A stretch of 64,000 bases of DNA from positions 18,514-82,513 of the forward strand of contig CAMDSH010000011.1 of the NCBI GenBank assembly GCA_945907045.1. Reading direction: 5' to 3'. Each line of letters begins with the position of its first letter. Position 1 is the stretch's first letter. Shown piece after piece: positions 52,222 through 62,561 of this stretch. A program made the translations under genes and the position numbers. The DNA is from Rhizobium sp. Q54 (GTDB lineage: Bacteria; Pseudomonadota; Alphaproteobacteria; Rhizobiales; Xanthobacteraceae). A model generated the notes under the pieces. It made no database searches, had not been told where the DNA came from, and saw only the letters and a list, made by a program, of their open reading frames with translations.

Positions 52222-54822
52222 TTACGACGCCCGCACGCTGCCGCGGCGCGTCCGGCGTCCATCGAACGCCGTCTGCAAGGCGCGCTCCAGCGCCGATAAT
52301 TCAAACGGTTTGCGCAAAATCTTGAAACGGCTTTCCGCCGCCTGCGCCGCGTCGGTGTAGCCGCTGGTCAGCAGCACCGGAAGTTCCGGATAGAGCTTCT
52401 TGCATTCCTGCGCCAGCCCGATGCCGTTCATCTCGCCCGGCATCACGATGTCGGAAAACAGCAGATCGACCTCGATGCCCTGCTGCAAATGCCGCAGCGC
52501 CTCGGCCGCGGTTTCCGCGCGCACCACGCGATAACCGAGCTGCTCCAGCAGCGTCGTCGTCACCTTGGCGACTTCGCGGCTGTCTTCCACCACCAGGATG
52601 CTGCCTTTGATGGGATCCGCCGGCGGCAAATCCGCGGCGTCGTCCGGCGCGGGCTTTTCGGAGCGGCTGCGCGGCAGATAAATCGTCACCACCGTGCCCT
52701 TGCCGACCTCGCTGTTGACCGTCACCGCGCCGCCGGACTGATTGGCAAATCCATGCACCTGCGAGAGGCCGAGCCCCGTGCCTTTGCCGATCGGTTTGGT
52801 GGTGAAAAACGGTTCGAAGATTTTCGTCAGCAATTCGGGCGCAATACCGGCGCCGGTATCGGTCATCGCCAGCGCGATGAAATCGCCGTCGAGCGAACCG
52901 GCGGCCGATCCGGGCTTGAGCGTGACGTTGCGGGCGGAGAGCGAAATCTTGCCGCCGTGCGGCATCGCATCGCGCGCGTTGACCGCGATGTTGACGAGCG
53001 CGAGTTCGAGTTCGCCGAGATCGACCTCGACCGGCCAGATCTCGTCCTCGATGTCGCAGGTGAGTTCGATGTTGCCGCGCAGGGACGCGCCCATCATTTC
53101 GCGCACCGCCTCGATGCGCTGGCGCAAATCGAGCACCACCGGGGTAAGGCTCTGGCGGCGCGAGAACGTGAGCAACTGGCGCGTGAGCGTTTCGCCGCGG
53201 CTCGCGGCGGTACGGATGGCGTCGAGCGATTGCACGTCTTTCTTGTCGGTGAGGCGCCGCTGCAAAATCTGCGCGTGGCCGCTCATGATCATCAGCAGGT
53301 TGTTGAAGTCGTGCGCGATGCCGCCGGTGAGCTGGCCGAGCGCTTCCATCTTTTGCGCCTGCGTGAGCTGCTCGCGCGCCTGCTCCAGCGCGCTTTCGGA
53401 TTTCTTGCGCTCCGTCACGTCGAGGCAGACGCCGAGCATCCGCAGGGGATTGCCCTGATCGTCCTTGATGATTTCGCCGGTGCTTTGCAGAAACCGCATC
53501 TCGCCGTCGGGGCGGATGATGCGCTCCTCCAGCCGGAAGCCGTGGCCCGACTGGAAGGCGCGGGTGACCTGCTCGGCCACGCGCACGCGGTCGTCCGGGT
53601 GCAGGCGCTCGATGAAATCCTCGAACGTGCCGCGGAACGATTCCGGTTTGACGCCGTAGATGTCGAACAGCTGATCCGACCACGTCACGGAATTTTGCGG
53701 CACGTCCCATACCCAGCTTCCCAGATTGGCGAGACGCTGCGCCTCCATCAGATGCAGGCTTTGCTGCCGCAGTTCGAGTTCGGCGCGCGCGCGTTGTTCT
53801 ACCTCGTTCGCCAGCGACTTGTTGGCTTGCGCCAGATCGGCGGTGCGGCTCTGCACCCGCTCATCGAGATCGGTATAGGTGCGGCGCAGGTTCTCTTCCG
53901 TGGAGCGGCGCACCGCGACATCCGCGCTTAGCGCCAGACACGGCACCGACGTCGAGATCATGTACATCAGCAGCAGCAGGAAAGATTCGTTCAGCGTCAC
54001 GCGCGAGAACGGCCCGCTGAAGGCGAGCGCGCCCCAGATTGCGAAGCCTGAGAGAATAAGCCCGACCGTCGCCGTGTCGCGCGGGCCGCGCCGCAGCGCC
54101 GCCCACAACAGCGGCAGAATCGAGAGAAAGCCGAGCGCTCCCCTGATCTCGAATTGATCCAGCAGCGGGCTGAACGCGATCAGCCCGACCGCGACGGCCG
54201 TAGCGTAAACCCCGATCGTTTCCAGCACGTCGGCGCGCGCGAACGAGCGCAACCCCTGGCGCAGCCGCGCAACCCAGAGCACGATCACCGGCGTCACCAC
54301 CAGCGCGCCCGCCACGTCGCCGAGCCACCAGGTCATCCAGATGGTGCTGAAATTCGTCCATTGGGCAAAGCCTGCAAAGCTGAGCGTGAGCACGCCGACC
54401 GTGGCGCTGATCGCGGTCGCGGGGCCGGCGCTGATCATGGCGAAGCGCGCGATCCCCGCCGGCGTCATGAAGGTGTTGATGCCGCCCGACCAGCGCAGGA
54501 TGAGATAACCGCCGACGAGGCCTTCGAGCGTATTGCCGAGCGCGATGACCGCGGAAGTGACCAGCGTTCCGGCTGTGGTGGCGTTGACGATGAAGGCGCC
54601 GGCGAAAATCGCCGGGCAAGCCCGGTAGCCCCACAATAAAACCGCCGCCAGCGAAAAGCCGGTGGCCGGCCAGATCGGCGTGGCGCTCGGATTGATCGAA
54701 GCCAGCCCGAGGCCGAATTTAGCCAGCGCGAAATAGACGCCCGCGACCACGACAAGCTGCAGCGCATACGCCGGATATGCGCGCCAATTCTTGAGCGAGC
54801 GGGGGCTGGGGGATTTATTCAA
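52222..54822 (-). CDS. MASE1-PAS-histidine kinase-receiver hybrid sensor
   Basis: 866 residues. Order: a MASE1 sensor with eight membrane helices (residues about 15-300, including PSATPIWPATGFSLAAVLLWG), a coiled linker with many Glu/Arg, one PAS domain (ANLGSWVWDVPQNSVTWSDQ to LGVCLDVTERKKSESAL), HisKA with GQLTGGIAHDFNNLLMIMSG (His about residue 523), HATPase_c with NIAVNARDAMPHGGKISL and GTGLGLSQVHGFANQ, and a receiver ending in SDIVMPGEMNGIGLA with its phosphorylatable Asp. No separate response regulator is adjacent. It is convergent with flgD, two bases apart. MASE1 sensors respond to unknown membrane or small-molecule signals. Confidence 0.93.
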   Translation of the reverse strand: MNKSPSPRSLKNWRAYPAYALQLVVVAGVYFALAKFGLGLASINPSATPIWPATGFSLAAVLLWGYRACPAIFAGAFIVNATTAGTLVTSAVIALGNTLEGLVGGYLILRWSGGINTFMTPAGIARFAMISAGPATAISATVGVLTLSFAGFAQWTNFSTIWMTWWLGDVAGALVVTPVIVLWVARLRQGLRSFARADVLETIGVYATAVAVGLIAFSPLLDQFEIRGALGFLSILPLLWAALRRGPRDTATVGLILSGFAIWGALAFSGPFSRVTLNESFLLLLMYMISTSVPCLALSADVAVRRSTEENLRRTYTDLDERVQSRTADLAQANKSLANEVEQRARAELELRQQSLHLMEAQRLANLGSWVWDVPQNSVTWSDQLFDIYGVKPESFRGTFEDFIERLHPDDRVRVAEQVTRAFQSGHGFRLEERIIRPDGEMRFLQSTGEIIKDDQGNPLRMLGVCLDVTERKKSESALEQAREQLTQAQKMEALGQLTGGIAHDFNNLLMIMSGHAQILQRRLTDKKDVQSLDAIRTAASRGETLTRQLLTFSRRQSLTPVVLDLRQRIEAVREMMGASLRGNIELTCDIEDEIWPVEVDLGELELALVNIAVNARDAMPHGGKISLSARNVTLKPGSAAGSLDGDFIALAMTDTGAGIAPELLTKIFEPFFTTKPIGKGTGLGLSQVHGFANQSGGAVTVNSEVGKGTVVTIYLPRSRSEKPAPDDAADLPPADPIKGSILVVEDSREVAKVTTTLLEQLGYRVVRAETAAEALRHLQQGIEVDLLFSDIVMPGEMNGIGLAQECKKLYPELPVLLTSGYTDAAQAAESRFKILRKPFELSALERALQTAFDGRRTRRGSVRAS

Positions 54823-54970
54823 AGGCGCATCCCGGATCTGGTTTTGAACGGCATGTTATCCGCTCCCGGCTTGGCTCTCTAGGCGGCTATTTCGGTACGC
54901 CGCCTGCCCCACGTGTGACCAAAAGGTTAGCAAAATTGGGGGCTATCTTTTCCCTATTGGAGCCTCGCGC

Positions 54971-54985
54971 TTAGGCAAATTTTAA
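54971..54985 (+). promoter_or_regulatory. CtrA-like site upstream of sciP
   Basis: TTAGGCAAATTTTAA fits the CtrA consensus TTAA-N7-TTAA with one mismatch (TTAG in the first half). It lies 56 bases before the sciP start. Confidence 0.5.
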
Positions 54986-55040
54986 GTCGCTGTCTGTACG
55001 TTGCGGGCTGAATTTGTCAGTCGAGTTTGTGAGAGTAGCA

Positions 55041-55316
55041 ATGAACGAACCCCACCGCCCGAGGGTCAAGTACGTCATCGGGCCCGATGGCAGTCCGCTT
55101 ACGATCGCGGACCTGCCGCCGCCGAGCACCAAACGCTGGGTCATCCGCCGCAAGGCTGAGGTGGTCGCCGCCGTTCGCGGTGGTCTGCTCTCGCTCGAGG
55201 AAGCCTGCGGCCGCTATACCCTCACGGTCGAAGAATTCCTCTCCTGGCAGTACTCGATCGACCAGCACGGCCTCGCCGGCCTGCGCACCACGCGCATCCA
55301 GCAATACCGGCCCTAA
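55041..55316 (+). CDS. sciP: CtrA inhibitor SciP (DUF1153)
   Basis: 91 residues, the size of the family: MNEPHRPRVKYVIGPDGSPLTIADLPPPST, KRWVIRRKAEVVAAVRGGLLSLEEAC, RYTLTVEEFLSWQYSIDQHGLAGLRTTRIQ (the DUF1153 helix-turn-helix; quoted in separate pieces). In Caulobacter SciP binds DNA and CtrA and blocks CtrA-dependent transcription in newborn swarmer cells. The start has GAGAG upstream. A CtrA-like site lies upstream and a strong terminator downstream, so this is a separate unit immediately before the CtrA-regulated fliF operon. Confidence 0.93.
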   Translation: MNEPHRPRVKYVIGPDGSPLTIADLPPPSTKRWVIRRKAEVVAAVRGGLLSLEEACGRYTLTVEEFLSWQYSIDQHGLAGLRTTRIQQYRP

Positions 55317-55343
55317 TTCCTCTCCCTCTTCGCATCGTTACGG

Positions 55344-55374
55344 CGCCGGCTTTTGAGCCGGCGTTTTCGTTTTT
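55344..55374 (+). terminator. Intrinsic terminator after sciP
   Basis: CGCCGGCT pairs with AGCCGGCG around a TTTG loop, followed by TTTTCGTTTTT; 27 bases past the sciP stop. Confidence 0.9.
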
Positions 55375-55450
55375 ACGCGTTCGTTTTTACGCGGCTAAAC
55401 GCGACCCCGCGAAAAATTAGAGCCCAATTGGGTTCGCAGCGATCCCGCCA

Positions 55451-55467
55451 TTAACCTGACGCTAACC
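55451..55467 (+). promoter_or_regulatory. CtrA-like site upstream of fliF
   Basis: TTAACCTGACGCTAACC is TTAA, seven bases, then CTAACC: the CtrA consensus with one mismatch. It lies 64 bases before the preferred fliF start, placing transcription initiation in between. In Caulobacter fliF is a CtrA-activated class II gene, which supports the reading. Confidence 0.6.
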
Positions 55468-55531
55468 ATAAACTGGGCAAAAATTGCCGGTCGGGTGCAA
55501 ATTCGCGCCCGCGTTACGTTGGGGCCAAACG

Positions 55532-57259
55532 GTGCAAGGCTTTTTCGATTTCGTGAAGTCTCTCGGTGCGGCGCGGATGGCGGCGATGGCCGCTGTGACC
55601 CTGACGCTCATGGGCTTTTTCACCTTCCTGATCCTGCGCGTGACAGCGCCGCAGATGGTGCCGCTGTTCACTGATCTCTCGATCGAGGACTCGTCAGCCA
55701 TCATCAAGGACCTGGAGCGCCAGGCCATCACCTATGAAATCAAGAACGACGGAGCCATCGTTCTGGTTCCCAAGGACCGCGTGGCGCGGCTGCGGATGAA
55801 ACTCGCCGAATCCGGCCTGCCCAAGGGCGGCGGTGTCGGCTACGAGATATTCGACAAGTCGGACGCCCTCGGCGCGACCAGTTTCATTCAGAATATCAAT
55901 CACTTACGGGCACTTGAAGGCGAACTCGCGCGCACCATCCGCGGCATCGACCGGGTGCAGGCAGCCCGCGTGCACCTGGTGATGCCGGAGCGGCCGCTGT
56001 TTTCGCGCGACAAGGCGGAACCCTCGGCCTCCATCGTCCTGCGGGTGCGCGGCACGCTGGAACCCCAGCAGGTCCGCGCCATGCGGCATTTGATCGCCAC
56101 GGCGGTGAACGGGCTCAAGCCCGAGCGCGTCTCGGTGGTGGATGAAACCGGCCGCCTGCTCGCCGACGGGGCGGCGCAGGAAGCCGGCATCGGCATCGGC
56201 GCCGACGAGCGCAAGATCGCCTATGAGCGGCGCCTGCGCGAACAGGTCGAACTCATCGTCACGTCCGTTGTCGGCCCCGGCCGCGCGCGCGTGCAGCTTT
56301 CGGCTGATTTCGACTTCAACCGCATCACGCAAACCTCCGACCGCTACGACCCGGAAGGCCGCGTCGTGCGCTCCAGCCAGACGCGCGAGGAACAGTCCGC
56401 CACCAACGAGAGCAAGGACGGCCAGGTTTCCGTCGGCAACGAATTGCCCGGCACCGGACAGAAGGAAGGCGCGGCCACGCGCGGCGATCAGAACAAGAAG
56501 ACCGAGGAAATCATCAATTACGAGATTTCCCGCACCACCAAGACCGAAGTGATCGAGGCCGGCCGCATCAATCGCATCTCCGCCGCCGTTCTGGTCGACG
56601 GCACCTATACCAAGAACGACAAGGGCGAAGTCGCCTACCAGCCGCGCGCCAAGGAAGAGATCGACCGCATCTCGGCTTTGGTGCGCTCCGCGATCGGCTT
56701 CGATCAAAAGCGCGGCGATCAGGTGGAAGTGGTCAATCTGCGCTTTGCTGACTCACCTGCGATCCCGGTCGCCGAGCCGGTCGGCTGGATGTCGATGCTG
56801 CAATTCACCAAGGACGACATCATGCACTGGGCCGAAATCGGCGTGATGTCGCTGCTCGCGCTGATCGTGCTGCTCCTCGTGGTGCGCCCGCTCGTGCGCC
56901 GCGCCATCGCCCCGGAAGGCGCCGCGGCCGGCACGCTCGCGGCCGGCGGCGTCATCGTCGGACCCGACGGCACGATCATCGGCGCCACCGGCGTTGGCGG
57001 CATGCCGGGCCAGGGCGGCGTGAACATTTTGGGCGGCGCGAACGGCAGCATCACCAGCAGCGGCGGCCCAAACGTCTCCATCGTCGGCAGCGATGAATCG
57101 ATTGCCATCTCCAACCGCACCTCCGCGATGATCGACGTCGCCAAGGTGCAAGGCCAGGTGCACGCCCAATCGGTGCAGAAGGTCGGCGAGCTGGCCGAAA
57201 AGAATCCGCACGAAGCCGTCTCGATCATCCGCACCTGGCTCCACGAAAGCGCGGCCTGA
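55532..57259 (+). CDS. fliF: Flagellar MS-ring protein FliF
   Basis: 575 residues from the GTG at 55532 (VQGFFDFVKSLGAARMAAM, read as Met first). An N-terminal helix (VTLTLMGFFTFLILRVTA) and the YscJ/FliF ring domain (TYEIKNDGAIVLVPKDRVARLR; GVGYEIFDKSDALGAT; RVQAARVHLVMPERPLF) precede the FliF-C domain and a second helix (GVMSLLALIVLLLVVRPLV). The last stretch IIRTWLHESAA binds FliG. A TTG at 55484 would lie inside the putative promoter, so it is rejected. FliF forms the base ring of the flagellum. First gene of fliF-fliG-fliH-fliN-flbD. Confidence 0.95.
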   Translation: MQGFFDFVKSLGAARMAAMAAVTLTLMGFFTFLILRVTAPQMVPLFTDLSIEDSSAIIKDLERQAITYEIKNDGAIVLVPKDRVARLRMKLAESGLPKGGGVGYEIFDKSDALGATSFIQNINHLRALEGELARTIRGIDRVQAARVHLVMPERPLFSRDKAEPSASIVLRVRGTLEPQQVRAMRHLIATAVNGLKPERVSVVDETGRLLADGAAQEAGIGIGADERKIAYERRLREQVELIVTSVVGPGRARVQLSADFDFNRITQTSDRYDPEGRVVRSSQTREEQSATNESKDGQVSVGNELPGTGQKEGAATRGDQNKKTEEIINYEISRTTKTEVIEAGRINRISAAVLVDGTYTKNDKGEVAYQPRAKEEIDRISALVRSAIGFDQKRGDQVEVVNLRFADSPAIPVAEPVGWMSMLQFTKDDIMHWAEIGVMSLLALIVLLLVVRPLVRRAIAPEGAAAGTLAAGGVIVGPDGTIIGATGVGGMPGQGGVNILGGANGSITSSGGPNVSIVGSDESIAISNRTSAMIDVAKVQGQVHAQSVQKVGELAEKNPHEAVSIIRTWLHESAA

Positions 57260-57262
57260 CCC

Positions 57263-58372
57263 ATGCCTTCAGCATACGCAGCAGCCGAACAGAAAGACAA
57301 AGAAGGCGCGGTCCGCGCCGATATCGGCGGGCTGATGGCGCAGCTGGCCGGACGCGCGAAGAGTTCCGAGGAAACCCGCAAGCTGACCGGGCCGGAGCGC
57401 GCGGCGGTGCTGATGCTGGCACTCGGCGAACAGCACGGCGGCAAGATCTTCAGCATGCTCGACGACGACGAGCTGCGGGAAATTTCCATCGTCATGTCCA
57501 CCCTCGGCACCATCGGCGCGCCCGAAGTGGAAAGCCTGCTGCTGGAATTCGTCGGACGCATGTCGGCATCCGGCGCGCTGCTCGGCAACTACGACGCCAC
57601 CGAACGCCTGCTGGTGCAGTTTCTCCCGAAGGATCGCGTCGGCGGCATCATGGACGAAATCCGCGGCCCCGCCGGCCGCAACATGTGGGAAAAGCTCGCC
57701 AACGTTCAGGAAGAGGTGCTCGCCAATTACCTGAAGAACGAATACCCGCAGACCGTGGCGGTGGTGCTCTCCAAGCTGCGCCCCGAACACGCCGCGCGCG
57801 TACTCGGAATTTTGCCCGAGGAACTTGCGCTCGACGTCGTCAACCGCATGCTGAAGATGGAAGCGGTGCAGAAGGAAGTGATCGAGCGCGTCGAGCAGAC
57901 GCTGCGGACCGAATTCATGTCCAACCTCTCGCAAACGCGCCGCCGCGACGCGCACGAGGTGATGGCGGAAATCTTCAATAATTTCGACCGGCAAACCGAA
58001 ACCCGCTTCCTCGCCTCGCTCGAAGAGGACAACCGCGAGGCGGCCGAGCGCATCAAGGCGCTGATGTTCACCTTCGACGATCTGGTCAAGCTCGATACCG
58101 GCTCGGCGCAAACGCTGATGCGCCACATCGACAAGGACAAGCTGGCGATCTCGCTCAAGGGCGCATCCGAAGGCGTGCGGCAGTTCTTCCTGAGCAACAT
58201 GTCCACGCGCGCGGCCAAGATGCTGGTCGACGACATGACGCAAATGGGCCCGGTGCGCTTGCGCGATGTCGATGATGCGCAGGCGCTGCTCGTCAATCTC
58301 GCCAAGGACCTCGCGGCCAAGGGCGAAATTCTCATCTCCAAGAGCCGCGGCGACGAAGAGCTGATTTACTAA
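57263..58372 (+). CDS. fliG: Flagellar motor switch protein FliG
   Basis: 369 residues. N-terminal domain ([21 protein letters not shown]), the middle EHPQ-like segment here [22 protein letters not shown], and the C-terminal torque domain with [22 protein letters not shown] and [21 protein letters not shown]. It joins the MS ring to the C ring and interacts with MotA. It starts 3 bases after fliF and its stop overlaps the next ATG. Confidence 0.95.
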   Translation: MPSAYAAAEQKDKEGAVRADIGGLMAQLAGRAKSSEETRKLTGPERAAVLMLALGEQHGGKIFSMLDDDELREISIVMSTLGTIGAPEVESLLLEFVGRMSASGALLGNYDATERLLVQFLPKDRVGGIMDEIRGPAGRNMWEKLANVQEEVLANYLKNEYPQTVAVVLSKLRPEHAARVLGILPEELALDVVNRMLKMEAVQKEVIERVEQTLRTEFMSNLSQTRRRDAHEVMAEIFNNFDRQTETRFLASLEEDNREAAERIKALMFTFDDLVKLDTGSAQTLMRHIDKDKLAISLKGASEGVRQFFLSNMSTRAAKMLVDDMTQMGPVRLRDVDDAQALLVNLAKDLAAKGEILISKSRGDEELIY

Positions 58373-59076
58373 TGAACGCACGGCCCAAATATCTGTTCGA
58401 CGTGGACTTCGCGGCCGGCGCCGGCTCGCGCCCGCCGGTGACGCCGGCCGAGCTGGAAATCAAATGCGCCGAGAGCGAAGCGCTGGGCTATCGCAACGGC
58501 ATCGCCGCCGCGCAAGCGCAGGCGCGCGCCGAGGCAGAACAGCGCATCGCGGCAGCGTTGGGTCTGATCGCGCAAGGCATCGAGAAACTGGGCAACGGCC
58601 TCAACACCGTCGAAGCGCGGCTGGAAACGGAAGCCGTCGAGGTCGCGGTGGCGGTCGCCAACAAGCTCGCGCCCGAACTGATCGCGCGCGAGCCGTTCGC
58701 CGAGATCGCCGCGCTCGCCACCGAATGCTTCCGGCATCTCGTCGCCGCGCCGCATGTGGTGGTGCGGGTGAGCGACGCGCTCTATGCCACGACCAAGGAA
58801 AAACTCGACGAAATCGCGAGTTCACGCGGCTTTGCCGGGCGTCTCGTCGTGCTGGCAGAGCCCGAGATCGGCTCCGGCGATTGCCGCATCGAATGGGCCG
58901 ATGGCGGCGTCGTGCGCGACCGCGCGCAAACGCAGACGGCAATCGATGAAGCCGTCACCCGCTACATCACGGCGCGCGTTGGCGTCGCCGCAAGTTTTAC
59001 CGCGAACCCCGCTGCGAATTCGACTGCAAACCCGACTGCGACCTCGGCGACGAAGTTGCCTGAGAACGCGCACTGA
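58372..59076 (+). CDS. fliH: Flagellar assembly protein FliH-like
   Basis: 234 residues overlapping fliG by one base. The N-terminal [20 protein letters not shown] is followed by an Ala/Glu/Arg coiled coil with regularly placed Gly (AQARAEAEQRIAAALGLIAQG), then the globular FliH/HrpE part (VEVAVAVANKLAPELIAREP FAEIA region; VVVRVSDALY; GRLVVLAEPEIGSGDCRIEW). FliH regulates the export ATPase FliI. Sequence conservation is low in this family, but gene order fliG-fliH-fliN supports it. The tail contains an Ala/Thr/Asn repeat (NPAANSTANPTATSATK). Confidence 0.85.
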   Translation: MNARPKYLFDVDFAAGAGSRPPVTPAELEIKCAESEALGYRNGIAAAQAQARAEAEQRIAAALGLIAQGIEKLGNGLNTVEARLETEAVEVAVAVANKLAPELIAREPFAEIAALATECFRHLVAAPHVVVRVSDALYATTKEKLDEIASSRGFAGRLVVLAEPEIGSGDCRIEWADGGVVRDRAQTQTAIDEAVTRYITARVGVAASFTANPAANSTANPTATSATKLPENAH

Positions 59077-59094
59077 TTATTGGAGGTCCGAGCG

Positions 59095-59460
59095 ATGAGT
59101 GACAACGAAAACCAGGTGCCGCTCCCCGACCTCGAACGGGGCGCAGAAATGCAAACCGCCGAGGATCCCGGCGCGTTCGAAGCTTCCGGAGATTCCGGCA
59201 CGCTCAATCGCGGCGCGGCCGACCTTGAAGCGGTGTTCGACGTGCCCGTGCAGGTTTCGGCGGTGCTCGGCCGCGCGCGCATGGAAGTCGGCGAACTGCT
59301 CAAGCTCGGCCCCGGCGCGGTGCTCGAACTCGATCGCAAGGTGGGTGAAGCCATCGACATCTATGTCAACAACCGCCTCGTCGCGCGCGGCGAAGTCGTG
59401 CTGGTGGAAGACAAGCTGGGCGTGACCATGACGGAAATCATCAAAGCGGACCGGAGCTGA
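59095..59460 (+). CDS. fliN: Flagellar motor switch protein FliN
   Basis: 121 residues with TGGAGG ahead of the ATG. An acidic N-terminal part leads into the SpoA domain AVFDVPVQVSAVLGRARMEV, GAVLELDRKVGEAIDIYVNN and RLVARGEVVLVEDKLGVTMT, typical of FliN. It forms the C-ring base. The gene lies 18 bases after fliH and 3 before flbD. Confidence 0.95.
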   Translation: MSDNENQVPLPDLERGAEMQTAEDPGAFEASGDSGTLNRGAADLEAVFDVPVQVSAVLGRARMEVGELLKLGPGAVLELDRKVGEAIDIYVNNRLVARGEVVLVEDKLGVTMTEIIKADRS

Positions 59461-59463
59461 ACC

Positions 59464-60837
<1,374 letters not shown>

Positions 60838-60843
60838 TTTCTA

Positions 60844-60976
60844 ACCCTCCCCCTTGCGGGGAGGGTGGCGAGCAACGCGAGCCGGGTGGGGGTCGGCGTT
60901 ACAAATCACTGCAGCACCCCCACCCCGTCTGCCTTCGCTTCGCTCGTCAGACGACCCTCCCCACCAGGGGGAGGGT
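60844..60976. repeat. Inverted pair of family B repeat modules, no gene inside
   Basis: Left module 60844-60893: CCCTCCCCC/GGGGAGGG hairpin, GGC...GCC hairpin, GGGTGGGGG tail. Right module 60915-60976 is its inverted partner with a longer second hairpin around TCTGCCTTCGCTTCGCTCGTCAGA, split by 21 bases. Same design as the pair at 13149 and the pair around the DUF559 gene. Confidence 0.85.
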
Positions 60977-60986
60977 AAAGGCCCGC

Positions 60987-61967
60987 CTAATTAATCTCGA
61001 TCTTCGCGGTCTTGACGATTTCCGCCCATCGCTTCGATTCCTTCGCGATGAAAGCGCCGAACTCGGCCGATGAGTTGCCAATCGGCTTGGCGCCTTCGTT
61101 CGCCAGCCGGTCGCGGATCATCGGCGCGTTGATCGCATCCACCGTCGCCTTGCGGATCGCCTCGACAATCGCAGGCGGCGTCCCTTTCGGCACCACGAAG
61201 CCGTACCACGCGGTCGCCTCGTAATCGGGCCAGCCGCTCTCTGCGACGCTCGGCAGATCAGGCAGCGTCGAGGCCCGCGCCTTCGTCGTCACCGCGAGCG
61301 CGCGCAGTTGCTTGTTCTCGACCAGCCCGGTCACCGAAGGAATCGTCGTGATCATGAAATTCGTCTGCGCGCCGAGCAGATCGTTGAGCGCGGGGCCGGC
61401 GCCCTTGTAGGGCACGTGCACAGTGTCGAGCTTGGCGATCACGTTGAGCAGCACGGTCGCGAGGTGACTGGCCGAGCCGATGCCGGCGGAGCCGTAGGAC
61501 AGCTTGCCGGGATTGGCGGCGGCAAAATCCATGAACTGCTTCACGTTCAAAAACGGCGAACTCTGCGGCACCACCAGCACCAGCGGAGACGCAGTGATCA
61601 GCGTCACCGGATCGAAAGCTGCGATGGGGTCGATCTTCAGGCTCTTGAACAGATGCGGATTGACCGCGATCGGGCCTTGGTTCGCCATCAATATCGTGTA
61701 GCCGTCGGGCGCGGCGGAAGCCGCCGCCTGCGTCGCGAGGTTACCGCCGGCGCCAGCCATGTTCTCGACGATGACCGACTGGCCGAGTTTCTCGCCCATC
61801 GCCTGCGCGACGACGCGCGCGATGGCATCGGTGCCGCCCCCGGCGGAGTAAGGCACCAGCAGCCGCAAGGGCCGCGCTGGATAAGCTTGCGCCTCGGCGC
61901 GCATGCCGAGCGCGGGCAGCGCCAATAAACCCAGGCCGAAATTGCGCCGGTTCATTATAGCGGACAT
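60987..61967 (-). CDS. Tripartite tricarboxylate transporter substrate-binding protein (Bug family)
   Basis: 326 residues. Signal peptide MNRRNFGLGLLALPALGMRAEAQ (with an RR pair, possibly Tat) and the Bug fold: YPARPLRLLVPYSAGGGTDAI, VIVENMAGAGGNLATQAAAS, GSAGIGSASHLATVLLNVIAK, VAESGWPDYEATAWYGFVVPKG. The ATG at 61967 has GAGGAGG five bases before it. Its ligand is unknown and no membrane partners lie nearby. It resembles the Bug gene at 41016 but is clearly a different copy. Confidence 0.92.
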   Translation of the reverse strand: MSAIMNRRNFGLGLLALPALGMRAEAQAYPARPLRLLVPYSAGGGTDAIARVVAQAMGEKLGQSVIVENMAGAGGNLATQAAASAAPDGYTILMANQGPIAVNPHLFKSLKIDPIAAFDPVTLITASPLVLVVPQSSPFLNVKQFMDFAAANPGKLSYGSAGIGSASHLATVLLNVIAKLDTVHVPYKGAGPALNDLLGAQTNFMITTIPSVTGLVENKQLRALAVTTKARASTLPDLPSVAESGWPDYEATAWYGFVVPKGTPPAIVEAIRKATVDAINAPMIRDRLANEGAKPIGNSSAEFGAFIAKESKRWAEIVKTAKIEIN

Positions 61968-62072
61968 GAATTACCTCCTCGCCAAACGTGATCGATCATA
62001 GCACGGGCCGAATTGTCGCCGCCGGGACAAAGGCATAGACTTGCCCCATCGTTCCATCGTTTGGGGGCAATC

Positions 62073-62513
62073 ATGGACACAGGAAATCTCGTTCAACTGT
62101 TCTACGGCTTTGAGGGCCGCATCAACCGCGCCAAATACTGGCTGGCGGTCGGCGTCTTTCTCGCTATCGCCATTGTCCTGACGTTGCTCGCCATAATGCT
62201 GGGACTGGGTGTGGATGTGGAAGATCTGGCGGAAACAAGCCTGTCCGTCATCGTCATCGCGATCATCGTCTACATACCGATGCTGATCGCCGGGATCGCG
62301 GTCGGCATGAAGCGGCTGCACGATCGCAACAAGAGCGGCTGGTGGCTTGTGCTATTCTACGCCGCGCCGGCGTTGCTCAGCTGGCTCGGCGGAGAGAACA
62401 TGATCCTCTCGCTGGTGAGCTTCATCATTTCCATCTGGGCCATCGTCGAGCTTGGCTTCCTGCGCGGTACGCCGGGCGCCAATTCCTACGGTCCAGACCC
62501 GCTCAATCTTTAA
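62073..62513 (+). CDS. DUF805 family membrane protein
   Basis: 146 residues, four helices. The hallmarks are FYGFEGRINRAKYWLAVGVF near the N-terminus and RLHDRNKSGWWLVLFY in the loop before the third helix. DUF805 proteins (YhaH/YhaI-like) are small inner-membrane proteins without a defined role. The last residues GTPGANSYGPDPLNL are typical. Confidence 0.9.
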   Translation: MDTGNLVQLFYGFEGRINRAKYWLAVGVFLAIAIVLTLLAIMLGLGVDVEDLAETSLSVIVIAIIVYIPMLIAGIAVGMKRLHDRNKSGWWLVLFYAAPALLSWLGGENMILSLVSFIISIWAIVELGFLRGTPGANSYGPDPLNL

Positions 62514-62561
62514 ACGTCGAATCCACCTCTAACGCAAAACCTTCATCCAGGGAGCAATGTC

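Noticed and set aside
52489..53931. Open plus-strand frame opposite the histidine kinase
   Set aside because: Antisense shadow of the kinase.
55484..55531. TTG start of fliF 48 bases upstream
   Set aside because: It would sit only 17 bases after the CtrA-like site, within the promoter, and the extra residues have no homology to FliF.
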